Shown: positions 8,236-17,201, counted from the first letter of the stretch. The stretch: DNA of 64,000 nucleotides from Solwaraspora sp. WMMD1047 (GCF_029626155.1 NZ_JARUBL010000001.1:5498501-5562500), one strand, 5' to 3'. Notes: generated from the letters alone by a model not told the origin. Numbers and translations: made by a program.

Positions 8236-9141
8236 TTACCGGCCCAACAGCTCGCGGAACTCCTTCACCACCTCCCCCGGCGCCTCCTCGGCCATGAAGT
8301 GGCCGCAGGTGACCGTGCGATGTACCAGGTTGTCGGCCCACTGCCGCCACCGGCCGGCCGCGTCGAAGCCGAGCGCCGCGCCCCAGTCCTGCTGCAGCAC
8401 GGTCACCGGCATGCCCAGCCGGTTGCCGGCCGCCCGGTCGGCCCGGTCGTGTTCGACGTCGACGCCGGCCGACGCCCGGTAGTCCGCGACGATCGACGGC
8501 ACGGCGGCCCGCGAGGCGGCCAGGTACGCGGCCCGCACCTCGGCCGGGATCGCCGCCGGATCCCGGGTCCAGATGTCGAGGAAGTGGCCGAAGAACTCGT
8601 CCGGGCTGTTCCCGATCAGCCGCTCGGGCAGACCGGGCGGCTGGGCCATCAGGTACAGGTGGAAACCGACCGCGGCACTCACCCCGTGCATGACGTCCCA
8701 CATGTCCAGGGTCGGCAGCACGTCGAGCGAGGCAAGGTGGGTGACCGCGTCCGGGTGGTCCAGGCCGGCCCGGATCGCGACCAGGGCACCCCGGTCGTGC
8801 CCGGCCAGGGCGAACCGCTGATGCCCCAGCTCCCGGGCCACGGCGACGACGTCGGCGGCCATGGTGCGCTTGGCGTACCCGGTGCCGTCGGGGTCGACCG
8901 GCTTGTCGCTGGCGCCGTAGCCGCGCAGGTCGGGACAGATCACGGTGTGGTCGGCGGCGAGGTCGGCCGCGACGTGCCGCCACATCAGGTGGGTCTGCGG
9001 GAAGCCGTGCAGCAGCACGACCGGGCTGCCCGAGCCGCCGACCGCGACGTTCAACGCCACGTCCGGCGCCACCGGCACCCGCCGGTAGTCGAAGCCGTCG
9101 ATCCTGAGGTCCACGAGCGGTGTCCTTTCGTCGGAGGTCAT
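8236..9141 (-). CDS. Alpha/beta hydrolase, haloacetate-dehalogenase-like
   Basis: A 301-residue alpha/beta-hydrolase. HGFPQT is the oxyanion-hole segment, DLRGYGASDKP follows, GHDRGA carries an Asp nucleophile, and the catalytic His is in CGHFMAEEAP. An Asp nucleophile in GHDRG together with HGFPQ is typical of fluoroacetate/haloacetate dehalogenases and epoxide hydrolases rather than Ser esterases, so cleavage of C-halogen or epoxide bonds is likely. The substrate cannot be told. It is divergent from the SARP gene over a 71-bp gap with a palindrome. Confidence 0.87.
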   Translation of the reverse strand: MTSDERTPLVDLRIDGFDYRRVPVAPDVALNVAVGGSGSPVVLLHGFPQTHLMWRHVAADLAADHTVICPDLRGYGASDKPVDPDGTGYAKRTMAADVVAVARELGHQRFALAGHDRGALVAIRAGLDHPDAVTHLASLDVLPTLDMWDVMHGVSAAVGFHLYLMAQPPGLPERLIGNSPDEFFGHFLDIWTRDPAAIPAEVRAAYLAASRAAVPSIVADYRASAGVDVEHDRADRAAGNRLGMPVTVLQQDWGAALGFDAAGRWRQWADNLVHRTVTCGHFMAEEAPGEVVKEFRELLGR

Positions 9142-9162
9142 GCGGCGAGCCTGCCGGGCGGC

Positions 9163-9206
9163 GATCAGCGGCTGATCAGTGCCGGATAAGTGGCCGCGAC
9201 TAGATT
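9163..9206 (+). promoter_or_regulatory. Palindromic operator and -10 box between divergent genes
   Basis: GATCAGC-G-GCTGATC (9163-9177) is a perfect 7-bp inverted repeat in the 71-bp intergenic region. TAGATT at 9201-9206 is followed by 6 nt and the ATG of the SARP gene, so transcription would start at or next to the start codon (leaderless). The palindrome sits around the -35 region and could control both genes. Confidence 0.5.
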
Positions 9207-9212
9207 GGGGCC

Positions 9213-12200
9213 ATGACCAGGCAGGCGCCTCGGGTCACCTTCGGCGTACTCGGGCCGGTGCTGGCCGCCACCGACGACGGCCCGCTGCCGGTCCGGGGTG
9301 CCCGGCAACGCGCGGTGCTGGCCCGGCTGCTGATCGCCCGGGGCCGGGTGGTGCCGGTCGACCGGCTCGCCGGCGCCCTGTGGGCGGAGCCGGCGGACGG
9401 CGCGGTGGCGGCGATCCGTACCTTCGTGTCGGATCTGCGCCGGACGCTGGAGCCCGACCGGCCGCCCCGGCAGCCCGCCAAGCTCCTGGTCACCACGCCG
9501 CCCGGCTACGCGCTCCGGGCGGAACCGGACGCGGTGGACGCCTGGCGGTTCGAGGCGCTGCTGACGGGGTCGGCCGACCTGCTGGCCGCCGGGGACGCCG
9601 ACCGGGCGCTGGCCCGGCTGGACGTGGCGCTCGGCTGCTGGCGCGGCCCGGCGTACGCCGAGTACGCCGACCAGGCGTGGGCGCGGGCGGAGATCGACCG
9701 GCTCGACGACCTGCGGGCGCTGGCGGTCCAGCGGCGGGCCGAGGCTCTGCTGCGGCTGGACCGGACCGCCGAGGCGGTCTCCGACCTGCGCGCCCACGCC
9801 GACGCCCACCCGCTGCGGGAGGACGCCTGGCGGCTGCTGGCCAGCGCGCTGTACCGGGCGGGCCGGCAGGGCGAGGCGCTGGCCGCGCTCCGCCAGGCCC
9901 GGCAGACCCTGGTCGACCAGCTCGGCCTGGATCCCGGCCCCGGCCTGCGGCAACTGGAGGCCGACATCCTGGCCCAGGCACCCCACCTCCTCGACCCACC
10001 CGCCCCCGCCACGCCCGCAGCCGCGCCCGCCGCACCCGCAGCCACCGGACCGGTGGCTGCCGGCCCGCCGGCATCCGCGCCGGGGCCGCCGGCCGCCGCG
10101 CCGGATGGGGTGGTTGCCGCGCCGGCGGCCACCGGTGCACCCCGGCCCGATCGGGTACGCGAGGCAGAACCGAAACCCTTCGTCGGCCGGGACGACGAGC
10201 TGGCCCGGCTGGAGTCGGCGGCGCAGGCGGCGGTGCGGCACGGCCGGCCGGTGCTGGCCCTGATCGCCGGTGATCCGGGGGTGGGCAAGACCGCGCTGGC
10301 CGAGGCCCTCACCCGACGGCTCGGGACGCGCGGCTGGAGCACGGCGTGGGGACGCAGCCCGGAACACGAGGGTGCTCCGGCCGCCCTGCCCTGGCTGCAG
10401 ATCCTCGACGCCGAGGCGGCCGCCCTCGCCGGCGACGACCCGGCGGTCGCCCGGTTCCGGCTGCGGCGGGCGGTGGTGTCGCACCTGACCGCGCTGGCCG
10501 ACCGGGGTCCGCTGCTGCTCGTCGTCGACGACCTGCACCGGGCCGACGATCCGACGCTGGACATCCTGGCCGCGCTGGTCACCGAGGCACGGGGGGCCGA
10601 CCGCCGACCGGCGACTCCCCTGCTGCTGGTCGGCACCTACCGCGCCACCGAGACGGGTGCGGCGTTGACCGCCGCGCTGGCCCGGGTCGCCCGCACCGAA
10701 CCGACCCGGGTCCACCTGGGTGGCCTCTCCGAGACCGCCACCGGCGAGCTGGCCGGCTCGATCGCCCCGGCCGTCCTGGACGCCGCGGCGGCGACCCTGA
10801 TCCACCGGCGGACCGGCGGGAACCCGTTCTTCGTCCGCGAACTGGCGCGGCTGCTCGAAGCCGAGGGTGAGGCGGCGCTGCGTCAGGTGCCGGCCGGGGT
10901 ACGCGACGTGATCCGGCACCGGATGGCGCGGCTGCCGGAGCCGGCCCGCGCGGTGCTGCGGCAGGCCGCCGTGATCGGGCGGGACATCGACCCCGACGTG
11001 CTGGTGGCCCTGGTGGGCGACGAGTCGACGGTGCTCGACGCCCTGGACTGCGGGCTGCGGACCGGCTTCCTCACCGAGCAGGCGCCGACCGGGCGGCCCC
11101 GCTTCACCCACCTGCTGGTCCGCGACACGCTCTACGACGATCTCTCCGCACTGCGGCGGGCCCGCTGGCACGCCGCCGTGGCCGAGGCGATCGAACGGCT
11201 ACGCCCGGACGACAGCGCGGCCCTCGCCCACCACTTCGCGTACGCCGGGGACCCGGCCACCGCGGCCCGGGCGGCCCGGTACGCCCGGCTCGCCGCCGAG
11301 CAGGCCGAACGCCGCTCGGATTCCCGGCAGGCCGCCCGGCTGTGGCAGCTCGCGATCGACGCCGACGAGCGGGCCGGGGTCGGCCCGGTGGCGGACCGAC
11401 TGGCGGCGATCATGGGGCTGGGCCGCGCGCTGGCGGTGACCGGGCGGCTCGCCGCGGCGCGCCGGCACCGGGCCGAGGCGGTCGCCATCGCCGGCAAGCT
11501 CGACGATCCGCTGCTGGCGGCCGACGTGATCGCCGCTTTCCAGGTGCCCGCGAACTGGCTCCGCAACGACGACGAGGAGCTGTCCCGGCAGGTCGTCGAG
11601 GCCGCCGAACGGACCCTGCCGCTACTCGGCGAGGACCAGTCGACCCGCCGCGCCAGGCTGTTGAGCACCATCGCGCTGGAGCTGCGCGGGACCACGACGG
11701 ACCGGGGTCGCCGTGCGGCGGCCGAGGCCGTGGCGATCGCCCGCCGGTCGGCCGATCCGGCGCTGCTGGCGTTCGCCCTCAACGCCCGGTTCATGCACGC
11801 CGTCGAACGCACCGGCCTGGCCGACGAGCGGGCCCGGATCGGCGCCGAACTGGTCGACCTGGCCGCCCGGCACGAGCTGGTCACCTTCGAGGTGCTCGGT
11901 CAGCTGATCCTGATGCAGGCCCGGTGTGCGCGCGGCGAGCTCGCCGCCGCGGATGCCCACGCGGCGGCCGCCGACCGACTCGCCGACCGCTACGAGCTGC
12001 CGGTCGTCGGGATCTTCACCGACTGGTACGCCGCCCTGCGGTCGGCCATCGACGGCCGGCTGGCCGAGGCGGCGGCCGGCTACCGGGCGGCGTACCCGCG
12101 GCTGGCCGCCGCCGGGATGCCGGGCCTGACCGACGGGCTGCTCCCCCTCGCCCTGCTGTCCCTGCGGCTGCTCGCCGGCCAGCCACCGGACCTGCCGGCA

Positions 12201-12587
12201 CCGGGACGGCCGGCACCGGAGCGGCCGGGTCCAGACCAGGCGGGTCCAGACCGGGCGGGGTCCGAGTGGGACTGGGGGCCGTACGAGCCGTGGGTGCGGC
12301 CGCTGCTGCTGCTGGACGCCGGGGACCGGGACGGTGCCGCCGCCGCACTGGCCGACCTGCCCGAGTCACCGCACGACCTGCTTTGGGAGGTGCGGCTCGT
12401 GCTGGCCGGGCGGGCCGCCATCGCCCTTGGCGACCGGGCCACGATGGCGTCCGTGCACGCGGATCTGCTGCCGGCCGCCGGCGAGTTGGCGGGCGCCGGC
12501 AGCGGCCTGATCACCCTGGGCCCGGTGGCCCGGTACCTGGCCGACCTCGCGGCGGCGCTGACGCCCGGGTCCCGCCCCGGGACCTGA
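9213..12587 (+). CDS. SARP/AfsR-type regulator: OmpR-like HTH, BTAD, AAA ATPase, TPR
   Basis: A 1124-residue regulator. Residues ~8-100 are an OmpR/PhoB-like winged helix (LGPV, RGARQRAVLARLL, VDRLAGALWAE), then a BTAD bacterial transcriptional activation domain to ~255, and an Ala/Pro-rich linker to ~310. The AAA/NB-ARC-like ATPase follows with Walker A GDPGVGKT and Walker B LLLVVDDLHRAD; then long helical TPR-like repeats to the C-terminus. Such large SARPs activate nearby or secondary-metabolism genes in actinomycetes, gated by nucleotide. The likely target is the divergent hydrolase gene across the palindrome; no biosynthetic cluster is visible here. Confidence 0.92.
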   Translation: MTRQAPRVTFGVLGPVLAATDDGPLPVRGARQRAVLARLLIARGRVVPVDRLAGALWAEPADGAVAAIRTFVSDLRRTLEPDRPPRQPAKLLVTTPPGYALRAEPDAVDAWRFEALLTGSADLLAAGDADRALARLDVALGCWRGPAYAEYADQAWARAEIDRLDDLRALAVQRRAEALLRLDRTAEAVSDLRAHADAHPLREDAWRLLASALYRAGRQGEALAALRQARQTLVDQLGLDPGPGLRQLEADILAQAPHLLDPPAPATPAAAPAAPAATGPVAAGPPASAPGPPAAAPDGVVAAPAATGAPRPDRVREAEPKPFVGRDDELARLESAAQAAVRHGRPVLALIAGDPGVGKTALAEALTRRLGTRGWSTAWGRSPEHEGAPAALPWLQILDAEAAALAGDDPAVARFRLRRAVVSHLTALADRGPLLLVVDDLHRADDPTLDILAALVTEARGADRRPATPLLLVGTYRATETGAALTAALARVARTEPTRVHLGGLSETATGELAGSIAPAVLDAAAATLIHRRTGGNPFFVRELARLLEAEGEAALRQVPAGVRDVIRHRMARLPEPARAVLRQAAVIGRDIDPDVLVALVGDESTVLDALDCGLRTGFLTEQAPTGRPRFTHLLVRDTLYDDLSALRRARWHAAVAEAIERLRPDDSAALAHHFAYAGDPATAARAARYARLAAEQAERRSDSRQAARLWQLAIDADERAGVGPVADRLAAIMGLGRALAVTGRLAAARRHRAEAVAIAGKLDDPLLAADVIAAFQVPANWLRNDDEELSRQVVEAAERTLPLLGEDQSTRRARLLSTIALELRGTTTDRGRRAAAEAVAIARRSADPALLAFALNARFMHAVERTGLADERARIGAELVDLAARHELVTFEVLGQLILMQARCARGELAAADAHAAAADRLADRYELPVVGIFTDWYAALRSAIDGRLAEAAAGYRAAYPRLAAAGMPGLTDGLLPLALLSLRLLAGQPPDLPAPGRPAPERPGPDQAGPDRAGSEWDWGPYEPWVRPLLLLDAGDRDGAAAALADLPESPHDLLWEVRLVLAGRAAIALGDRATMASVHADLLPAAGELAGAGSGLITLGPVARYLADLAAALTPGSRPGT

Positions 12588-12667
12588 ACGGTGCGGCATC
12601 ACGCAACGAGCGCGCCTGCCTCGGTGCGCATCGCCGCAGGCACCTGCTCGGCGTGGCCACTCCGCTC

Positions 12668-12673
12668 TAGCCT
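12668..12673 (+). promoter_or_regulatory. -10 box of a leaderless transcript
   Basis: TAGCCT lies 6 nt before the ATG at 12680, which has no Shine-Dalgarno sequence. This matches the TANNNT-N6/7-ATG pattern of actinobacterial leaderless mRNAs. Confidence 0.45.
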
Positions 12674-12679
12674 GGACGG

Positions 12680-13465
12680 ATGCCCGACCCGCCTCAGTCG
12701 ATAGTGGACGTCGCCGACCGGATCGCGTTCGGCCGGGTGGAACGCGCCTTCCGGCCGACCTACGCGAACAGTGTCATCGCGACGGTCTTCTTCCTCGGGC
12801 TGACGGTGCTGTTCGGAGTCGCCACCGCGGCCGCCACGAAACCGGTCGGGGTGCTGGTGCTCGCGGCGGTGACCGCGGCCGCGCTGCTGGCGACCGGCTG
12901 GGGGGTGGTGGACACCTGGCGGCTGCTCGGGCGCCGGTGCTACCTGTGCGAGGGCGGTCTACTGGTGGCCGAGCGGCACGCCCGGGTGACCCGGACGGTG
13001 GCCTGGACCGACATCGTCGCCATCTGGCGGTATTACCTGCAGTGGATTGCCCAGGACGGTCCGATGATGCTGTCCCGCTGCCGGCTGCGCCTCGCCGACG
13101 GCACCCGTCTCAACCTGGAGAAGCCGCCGTTGGTCGACGGCGAGGAGCTGGGCCGGCAGGTGGAGCGGCGGTCCGCGCACGCCCGGCTGCCGCAGGTGCT
13201 GGCCGAGCTGGAGTCGGCCGGCCGGGTCGCGTTCGGCCCGCTGACGCTGACCTCGGACGGAATCCGGACGGCCGGCGGCGGCCAGCTGAGCTGGTCGGAC
13301 ATCACCCTGGTGCAGCTGCGCCGGGTCCGCCTGCGGATCCGGACCCACGATGGCGGGCAACCCGTCTCGGTGTTGGCCCGCCGGATCCCGAACCTGCTGA
13401 TCCTGCTGACCATTCTCGACGGACGCGGGCTGCCGGTGGAGATCAACGGAACCCCGCGCGGCTGA
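12680..13465 (+). CDS. Two-TM membrane protein with PH-like cytoplasmic domains (unknown)
   Basis: A 261-residue protein. Two hydrophobic helices (about 31-75) follow a 30-residue cytosolic start. The rest is beta-rich, with two similar segments: CYLCEGGLLVAERHARVTRTVAWTDI and LTLTSDGIRTAGGGQLSWSDI, each followed by an arginine-rich strand, resembling duplicated bacterial PH/YokE-like folds. No catalytic motif is seen. It resembles actinobacterial membrane proteins of the DUF6585 kind, but I cannot confirm that. It appears leaderless and converges on the next gene. Confidence 0.7.
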   Translation: MPDPPQSIVDVADRIAFGRVERAFRPTYANSVIATVFFLGLTVLFGVATAAATKPVGVLVLAAVTAAALLATGWGVVDTWRLLGRRCYLCEGGLLVAERHARVTRTVAWTDIVAIWRYYLQWIAQDGPMMLSRCRLRLADGTRLNLEKPPLVDGEELGRQVERRSAHARLPQVLAELESAGRVAFGPLTLTSDGIRTAGGGQLSWSDITLVQLRRVRLRIRTHDGGQPVSVLARRIPNLLILLTILDGRGLPVEINGTPRG

Positions 13466-13484
13466 GGCCGGGACGACCCCGGGG

Positions 13485-14456
13485 TCAGCCGCCGAACAGG
13501 TCGCCGAGCGTACGCAGGACGTCGGCGTAGAACGTGCCGCCCACCTCCCGGAAGACCCCGAACGGCTGGCCGGGATCGCCGAAGAACGGGCGCAGGGTCC
13601 AGGCCAGCTGGGTGCCGACGAACCCGAAGAGCACGATCCAGATGTAGAGCAGACCCATGCTGGCCGGCCGGTCGGTCGCCGACTGACGGGCCGCCGCAAC
13701 GTAGTGCGGGTTCATCGGCCGCGCCGGCAGGTGCAGGGGCTGGGGCGCCGCGGCCGGCGGCAGGGTCGCGGTGGCGACCGGCGCGGCCGCCGCTGCCGGG
13801 ACGGCGCTGCCGACCGGAGCGGCGTCCCCGGCTGTCGCGGTGGCGTCCTCGGACGCCGCGACGGCGCCGTTGGCACCGGCGCCGTTCGCAACGGCGGCCG
13901 GGGTGGTGGGGAGCTGCTGCGCCGGGACCGGGGTCGGCGCGATGGAGCGCTGCTGGTTCAGGGTGTGCATGCCTTCCACCAGAAAGCGCAGGCCGATCAC
14001 CGCGGTCAGCAGCAGGATCGCCACGTTGAGCAGCTTGTAGAACGAGTAGCTCTGCGCGGTGACCAGGAAGAAGAGGCTGACCGGCGCGAAGGCCAGGGTG
14101 AGCACGGCGGTGACGGTGATCGACACCATGATCAGCGCGACCGACTGCACCATCGACAGCCGGGCACCGAAGACCAGGTTGAACAGGTACAGCGTCGGCA
14201 GGCAGATGGCCAGCGTCGCCAGGAACAGCAGCGGCAGTTTGATCAGTGAGGAGAGGATCTGCTCCCAGCCGTACGAGGCGCCGAGCACGGCTCCGTAGAG
14301 CGCCAGGCTGATCGCCGAGCTGGCGAGCATCTGGCCGATCAGCGGACGCAGCTGTCGTTCCTCCACGATCTGTTGCCAGATGCCGGCCCGATCGCGCAGG
14401 ATCCGTTCGATGACCAGCAGGCCGCTGCCGGCCGGAGGAGTCGTCACGCGGTGCAC
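13485..14456 (-). CDS. Polytopic membrane protein (unknown)
   Basis: About 323 residues with five or six hydrophobic helices: four or five in the N-terminal two thirds (from LIGQMLASSAISLALYGAVL to LLNVAILLLTAVIGLRFLV) and one near the C-terminus (LLYIWIVLFGFVGTQLAWTL). An Ala/Pro/Val-rich low-complexity segment of ~90 residues sits between. The ending FFGDPGQPFGVFREV..TFYADVLRTL is characteristic of a conserved but unstudied membrane family. GTG 14456 (GGAACGG upstream) or GTG 14447 are the plausible starts; further extension would run into the divergent DUF1707 gene. No function can be assigned. Confidence 0.7.
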   Translation of the reverse strand: MHRVTTPPAGSGLLVIERILRDRAGIWQQIVEERQLRPLIGQMLASSAISLALYGAVLGASYGWEQILSSLIKLPLLFLATLAICLPTLYLFNLVFGARLSMVQSVALIMVSITVTAVLTLAFAPVSLFFLVTAQSYSFYKLLNVAILLLTAVIGLRFLVEGMHTLNQQRSIAPTPVPAQQLPTTPAAVANGAGANGAVAASEDATATAGDAAPVGSAVPAAAAAPVATATLPPAAAPQPLHLPARPMNPHYVAAARQSATDRPASMGLLYIWIVLFGFVGTQLAWTLRPFFGDPGQPFGVFREVGGTFYADVLRTLGDLFGG

Positions 14457-14516
14457 CGTACCGTTCCATCCCTTCGACGCGCTGCCCCGTGCGGAAACGG
14501 TCCTAAGGTGATTCTT

Positions 14517-14801
14517 GTGAACTTCCCGGAACTGCGGGCCTCGGACGACGACCGGGAAGAGGTGGTGAGCGCCCTGCAGCGGCACACCGCCGCCGGGCGG
14601 CTGAGCCTGGACGAGTACACCGAGCGGGTCGACCGGGCGCTGGCCGCCCGCACCCACGGAGAACTCGCCGCCGTCGTCGACGACCTGCCGGCCGAGCCGA
14701 CGAGCGGCGGGAGCACCGAGACGCACCAGCTCGCCGTCGCCTTCCTGATCGCCATCGTCGCGCTCGTCGTGGTCGGCGGCCTGGTCCTGCTGCTCCGCTG
14801 A
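14517..14801 (+). CDS. DUF1707 (SHOCT-like) small membrane protein
   Basis: A 94-residue protein opening with the DUF1707 signature ELRASDDDREEVVSAL, then HTAAGRLSLDEYTERVDRALAARTHGELAAVVDDLP, and ending in one TM helix (LIAIVALVVVGGLVLLL). GTG 14517 is the start: AAGGTGA lies 5 nt upstream and the domain begins within three residues. DUF1707 proteins are common in actinomycetes, often near stress or envelope genes; molecular function is unknown. The DUF1707 half probably faces the cytosol. Confidence 0.88.
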   Translation: MNFPELRASDDDREEVVSALQRHTAAGRLSLDEYTERVDRALAARTHGELAAVVDDLPAEPTSGGSTETHQLAVAFLIAIVALVVVGGLVLLLR

Positions 14802-14904
14802 GCCGGTCCCACCGCTCCGGGTGCGATAACTCGGTCGTACGGCGGCCCGGGTCGTGTTTGACTCACCGCAACGGGCTGCGTCAGCCACCGACCGAGGAGA
14901 CGAC

Positions 14905-15018
14905 ATGCGAGCACTCCACACCTTCATCGAACAGGGAACGTCGATGTCTTCGAGGGGTGTGGCGGTTGCCGCGGAGCACGTTGAACCTGGGAATTCTGGC
15001 GCATGTCGACGCCGGTAA
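14905..15018 (+). CDS. 37-codon small ORF overlapping the Tet(M)-like gene start (putative leader peptide)
   Basis: ATG 14905 has the best ribosome-binding site in this stretch (GAGGAGA, 4-5 nt spacing). The frame encodes 37 residues ending CRRR and stops at TAA 15016-15018, about 50 bases inside the downstream GTPase gene in a different frame. A second in-frame ATG (14944) follows AGGGAACG. Resistance genes for ribosome-targeting drugs are often controlled by such leader ORFs, so translational coupling or attenuation is possible. No similarity to a known leader is seen; peptide existence is inferred. Confidence 0.4.
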   Translation: MRALHTFIEQGTSMSSRGVAVAAEHVEPGNSGACRRR

Positions 15019-16990
15019 GACAACTCTGACCGAACGGCTGCTCTACGCGGCCGGGGTCATCGACACCGTCGGCGCGGTCGACGCCGGCACCACCCGGACC
15101 GACACCCTGGAGCTGGAACGCCAGCGCGGGATCACGATCCGGGCCGCCGTGGTGTCGTTCGAGGTGGCCGGGGTGCCGGTCAACCTGATCGACACCCCGG
15201 GCCATCCGGACTTCATCGCCGAGGTCGAGCGGGTGCTGAGCCTGCTCGACGGCGTGGTCCTGGTGATCTCGGCGGTCGAGGGCGTCCAGCCGCAGACCCG
15301 CGTGCTGATGCGCGCGCTGCGGCGGCTGCGGGTGCCGACGCTGCTTTTCGTCAACAAGATCGACCGGCGGGGCGCGGACCCCGGTCGGGTGCTCGACGCC
15401 ATCCGGGGACGGCTCACCCCCGCGATCGTCCCGATGGGCGCCGTCGAGGAGGCCGGCACCCGGCGGGCGCGGTTCAGGCCGCACCGGCTGGCCGACCCGG
15501 CCGCCCGGACCGCGCTGATCGAGGCGCTGGCCGACCGGGACGACGCGCTGCTGGCCGCGTACGTCGAGGATGAGCGGGCGGTCACGGACCGTGAGTTGCG
15601 CGCCGGGCTTGCCGCGCAGACCCGGCGGTCGCTGACGCACCCGGTGTTCCTCGGGTCCGCGATCACCGGGGAGGGGGTGGCGGCGTTGCGGGCCGGTCTG
15701 GTGGAGCTGCTGCCCGCCCCGGTCGGCGACGAGCGGGCCCCGGCCGCCGGCCGGGTGTTCAAGATCGACCGTGGACCGGCCGGCGAGAAGATCGCCTACG
15801 TGCGGATGTTCGCCGGCACGGTGCGGGCGCGGGAACGGCTGCCCGTCCGGACCGCCGACGGCGGCACCGGGGTGGCGAAGGCCACCGCGATCAGCGTCTC
15901 GGCCGGCGGCACCTGGGTCGGGCGGTCCGCGCTGGTCGCCGGTGAGATCGGCCGGCTGTGGGGGCTGGCCGGAGCGCGCATCGGCGACACCATCGGCCAG
16001 CCGCCGGTGACCGACGTCGAGCACCGGTTCGCGCCGCCGACCCTCGAAACGGTGGTGAGCACGGTCCGGCCGGCCGACGAGGGCGCCCTGCGCGCCGCGC
16101 TGGCCCAGCTCGCCGAGGAGGATCCGCTGATCAACGTACGGGCGGACGACTCCGGCCGGGAGGTCTCGGTCTCGCTCTACGGCGAGGTGCAGATGGAGGT
16201 CATCCAGGCGACGTTGGCGACCGAGTTCGGCATCGACGTCACGTTCCGCGAGACGACGGTGATCTGTGTGGAGCGCCCGGTCCGCCGCGGCGAGGCGGTC
16301 GAGCCGCTGCACGCCGACGGCAACCCGTTCCGGGCCGGGATCGGGCTGCGGGTCGAACCCGGCCCGCCCGGCTCGGGGATCGAGTTCCGGCTGCGGGTCG
16401 GACCCCAGACGATCCCGATGTACGTGTACCGCAACGCGGACGGGTTCGCCGACCACATGGCCGGGTACGTGCGCCGGGCGCTGGCCGAGGGCCGGTTCGG
16501 CTGGCGGGTCACCGACTGCGTGGTGACGATGATCGCCAGTGAGTACAGCGTCCCGGACGGGCCGCCGTCGCGGCGCGGTCCGCTCAGTACGCCCGCCGAC
16601 TTTCGCGATCTGACCCCGCTGGTGCTGATGGCGGCGCTGGAGCGGGCCTCGACGGTGGTCTGCGAGCCCGTTCTGCGGGTGGGGCTGGAGGTCCCGGTCC
16701 GGACGATCAGCGGGGTGCTGACCGCCCTCGGCCGCCTCGGCGCCGCGGTCCGCGAGCAGACGGTGCGGGGCGAGCTGACCTCGATCGAGGCGGCCGTGCC
16801 GGCGGCGCGGATGCGGGAACTCCACCGCCGCCTACCCGGCCTGACCGCCGGCGAGGGGGTGCTGGAGACGGCGTTCGACGGGTACCGGCCGGTCCACGGC
16901 CCGGTGCCGACCCGGCCACGGACCACGGCCGATCCGCGGCACCGACAGCTCTACCTGCTCTCCCTGACCCGGCAGGGTGCCCGCACCTGA
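14966..16990 (+). CDS. Tet(M)/Tet(O)-like ribosome-protection GTPase
   Basis: An EF-G-like GTPase of 674 aa. G1 is AHVDAGKT, G2 is RGITI, G3 is DTPGH, G4 is NKID; EF-G-like domains II-V follow. Its length and the start PRSTLNLGILAHVDAGKTTLTERLLYAAG fit ribosome-protection proteins rather than housekeeping EF-G. These displace tetracycline from the 30S A site using GTP. I chose TTG 14966 because GAGGGG lies 8 nt upstream and family members begin 3-5 residues before TLNLGILAHVD; TTG 14981 is an alternative. Many actinomycetes carry such homologues without proven resistance, so the drug phenotype is inference. Confidence 0.88.
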   Translation: MPRSTLNLGILAHVDAGKTTLTERLLYAAGVIDTVGAVDAGTTRTDTLELERQRGITIRAAVVSFEVAGVPVNLIDTPGHPDFIAEVERVLSLLDGVVLVISAVEGVQPQTRVLMRALRRLRVPTLLFVNKIDRRGADPGRVLDAIRGRLTPAIVPMGAVEEAGTRRARFRPHRLADPAARTALIEALADRDDALLAAYVEDERAVTDRELRAGLAAQTRRSLTHPVFLGSAITGEGVAALRAGLVELLPAPVGDERAPAAGRVFKIDRGPAGEKIAYVRMFAGTVRARERLPVRTADGGTGVAKATAISVSAGGTWVGRSALVAGEIGRLWGLAGARIGDTIGQPPVTDVEHRFAPPTLETVVSTVRPADEGALRAALAQLAEEDPLINVRADDSGREVSVSLYGEVQMEVIQATLATEFGIDVTFRETTVICVERPVRRGEAVEPLHADGNPFRAGIGLRVEPGPPGSGIEFRLRVGPQTIPMYVYRNADGFADHMAGYVRRALAEGRFGWRVTDCVVTMIASEYSVPDGPPSRRGPLSTPADFRDLTPLVLMAALERASTVVCEPVLRVGLEVPVRTISGVLTALGRLGAAVREQTVRGELTSIEAAVPAARMRELHRRLPGLTAGEGVLETAFDGYRPVHGPVPTRPRTTADPRHRQLYLLSLTRQGART

Positions 16991-17081
16991 AGTGGATCTA
17001 TGAAAGTTCACCGCTGGCCGGCGCTCCCGAACTGCGCTCTGACCTGCGCGGTTGCCAAGATCCGGAGGGCTGGTCGGGAAT

Positions 17082-17201
17082 CTTCTGCAAGCCGGACCGC
17101 AGCATTTCGGCCCCTAAGCTGACAAACAGCCTCGGAGTCGCTCTCTTTACCGTCTCGCAACACGGTGATAGCTTCCCGGCAACTTCTGCAAGAACTTGCA
17201 G
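17082..17201 (+). promoter_or_regulatory. Amylase promoter with CTTGCAG-type (MalR-like) operators
   Basis: TTTACC (17146-17151) and TAGCTT (17169-17174) are spaced 17 bp. Directly at the expected +1 lies CTGCAAG-AA-CTTGCAG (17186-17201), a perfect 7-bp inverted repeat. The extended half CTTCTGCAAG occurs twice, at 17082-17091 and 17183-17192, 101 bp apart. CTTGCAG is, from memory, the element reported for the LacI-family maltose repressor of Streptomyces amylase/maltose genes. Two sites suggest cooperative or looping repression released by maltose. Confidence 0.68.

Noticed and set aside
13475-13486. Perfect palindrome GACCCCGGGGTC at the end of two convergent genes
   Set aside because: It has no loop and only 6-bp arms, so it cannot form a useful terminator hairpin; likely chance in GC-rich DNA.
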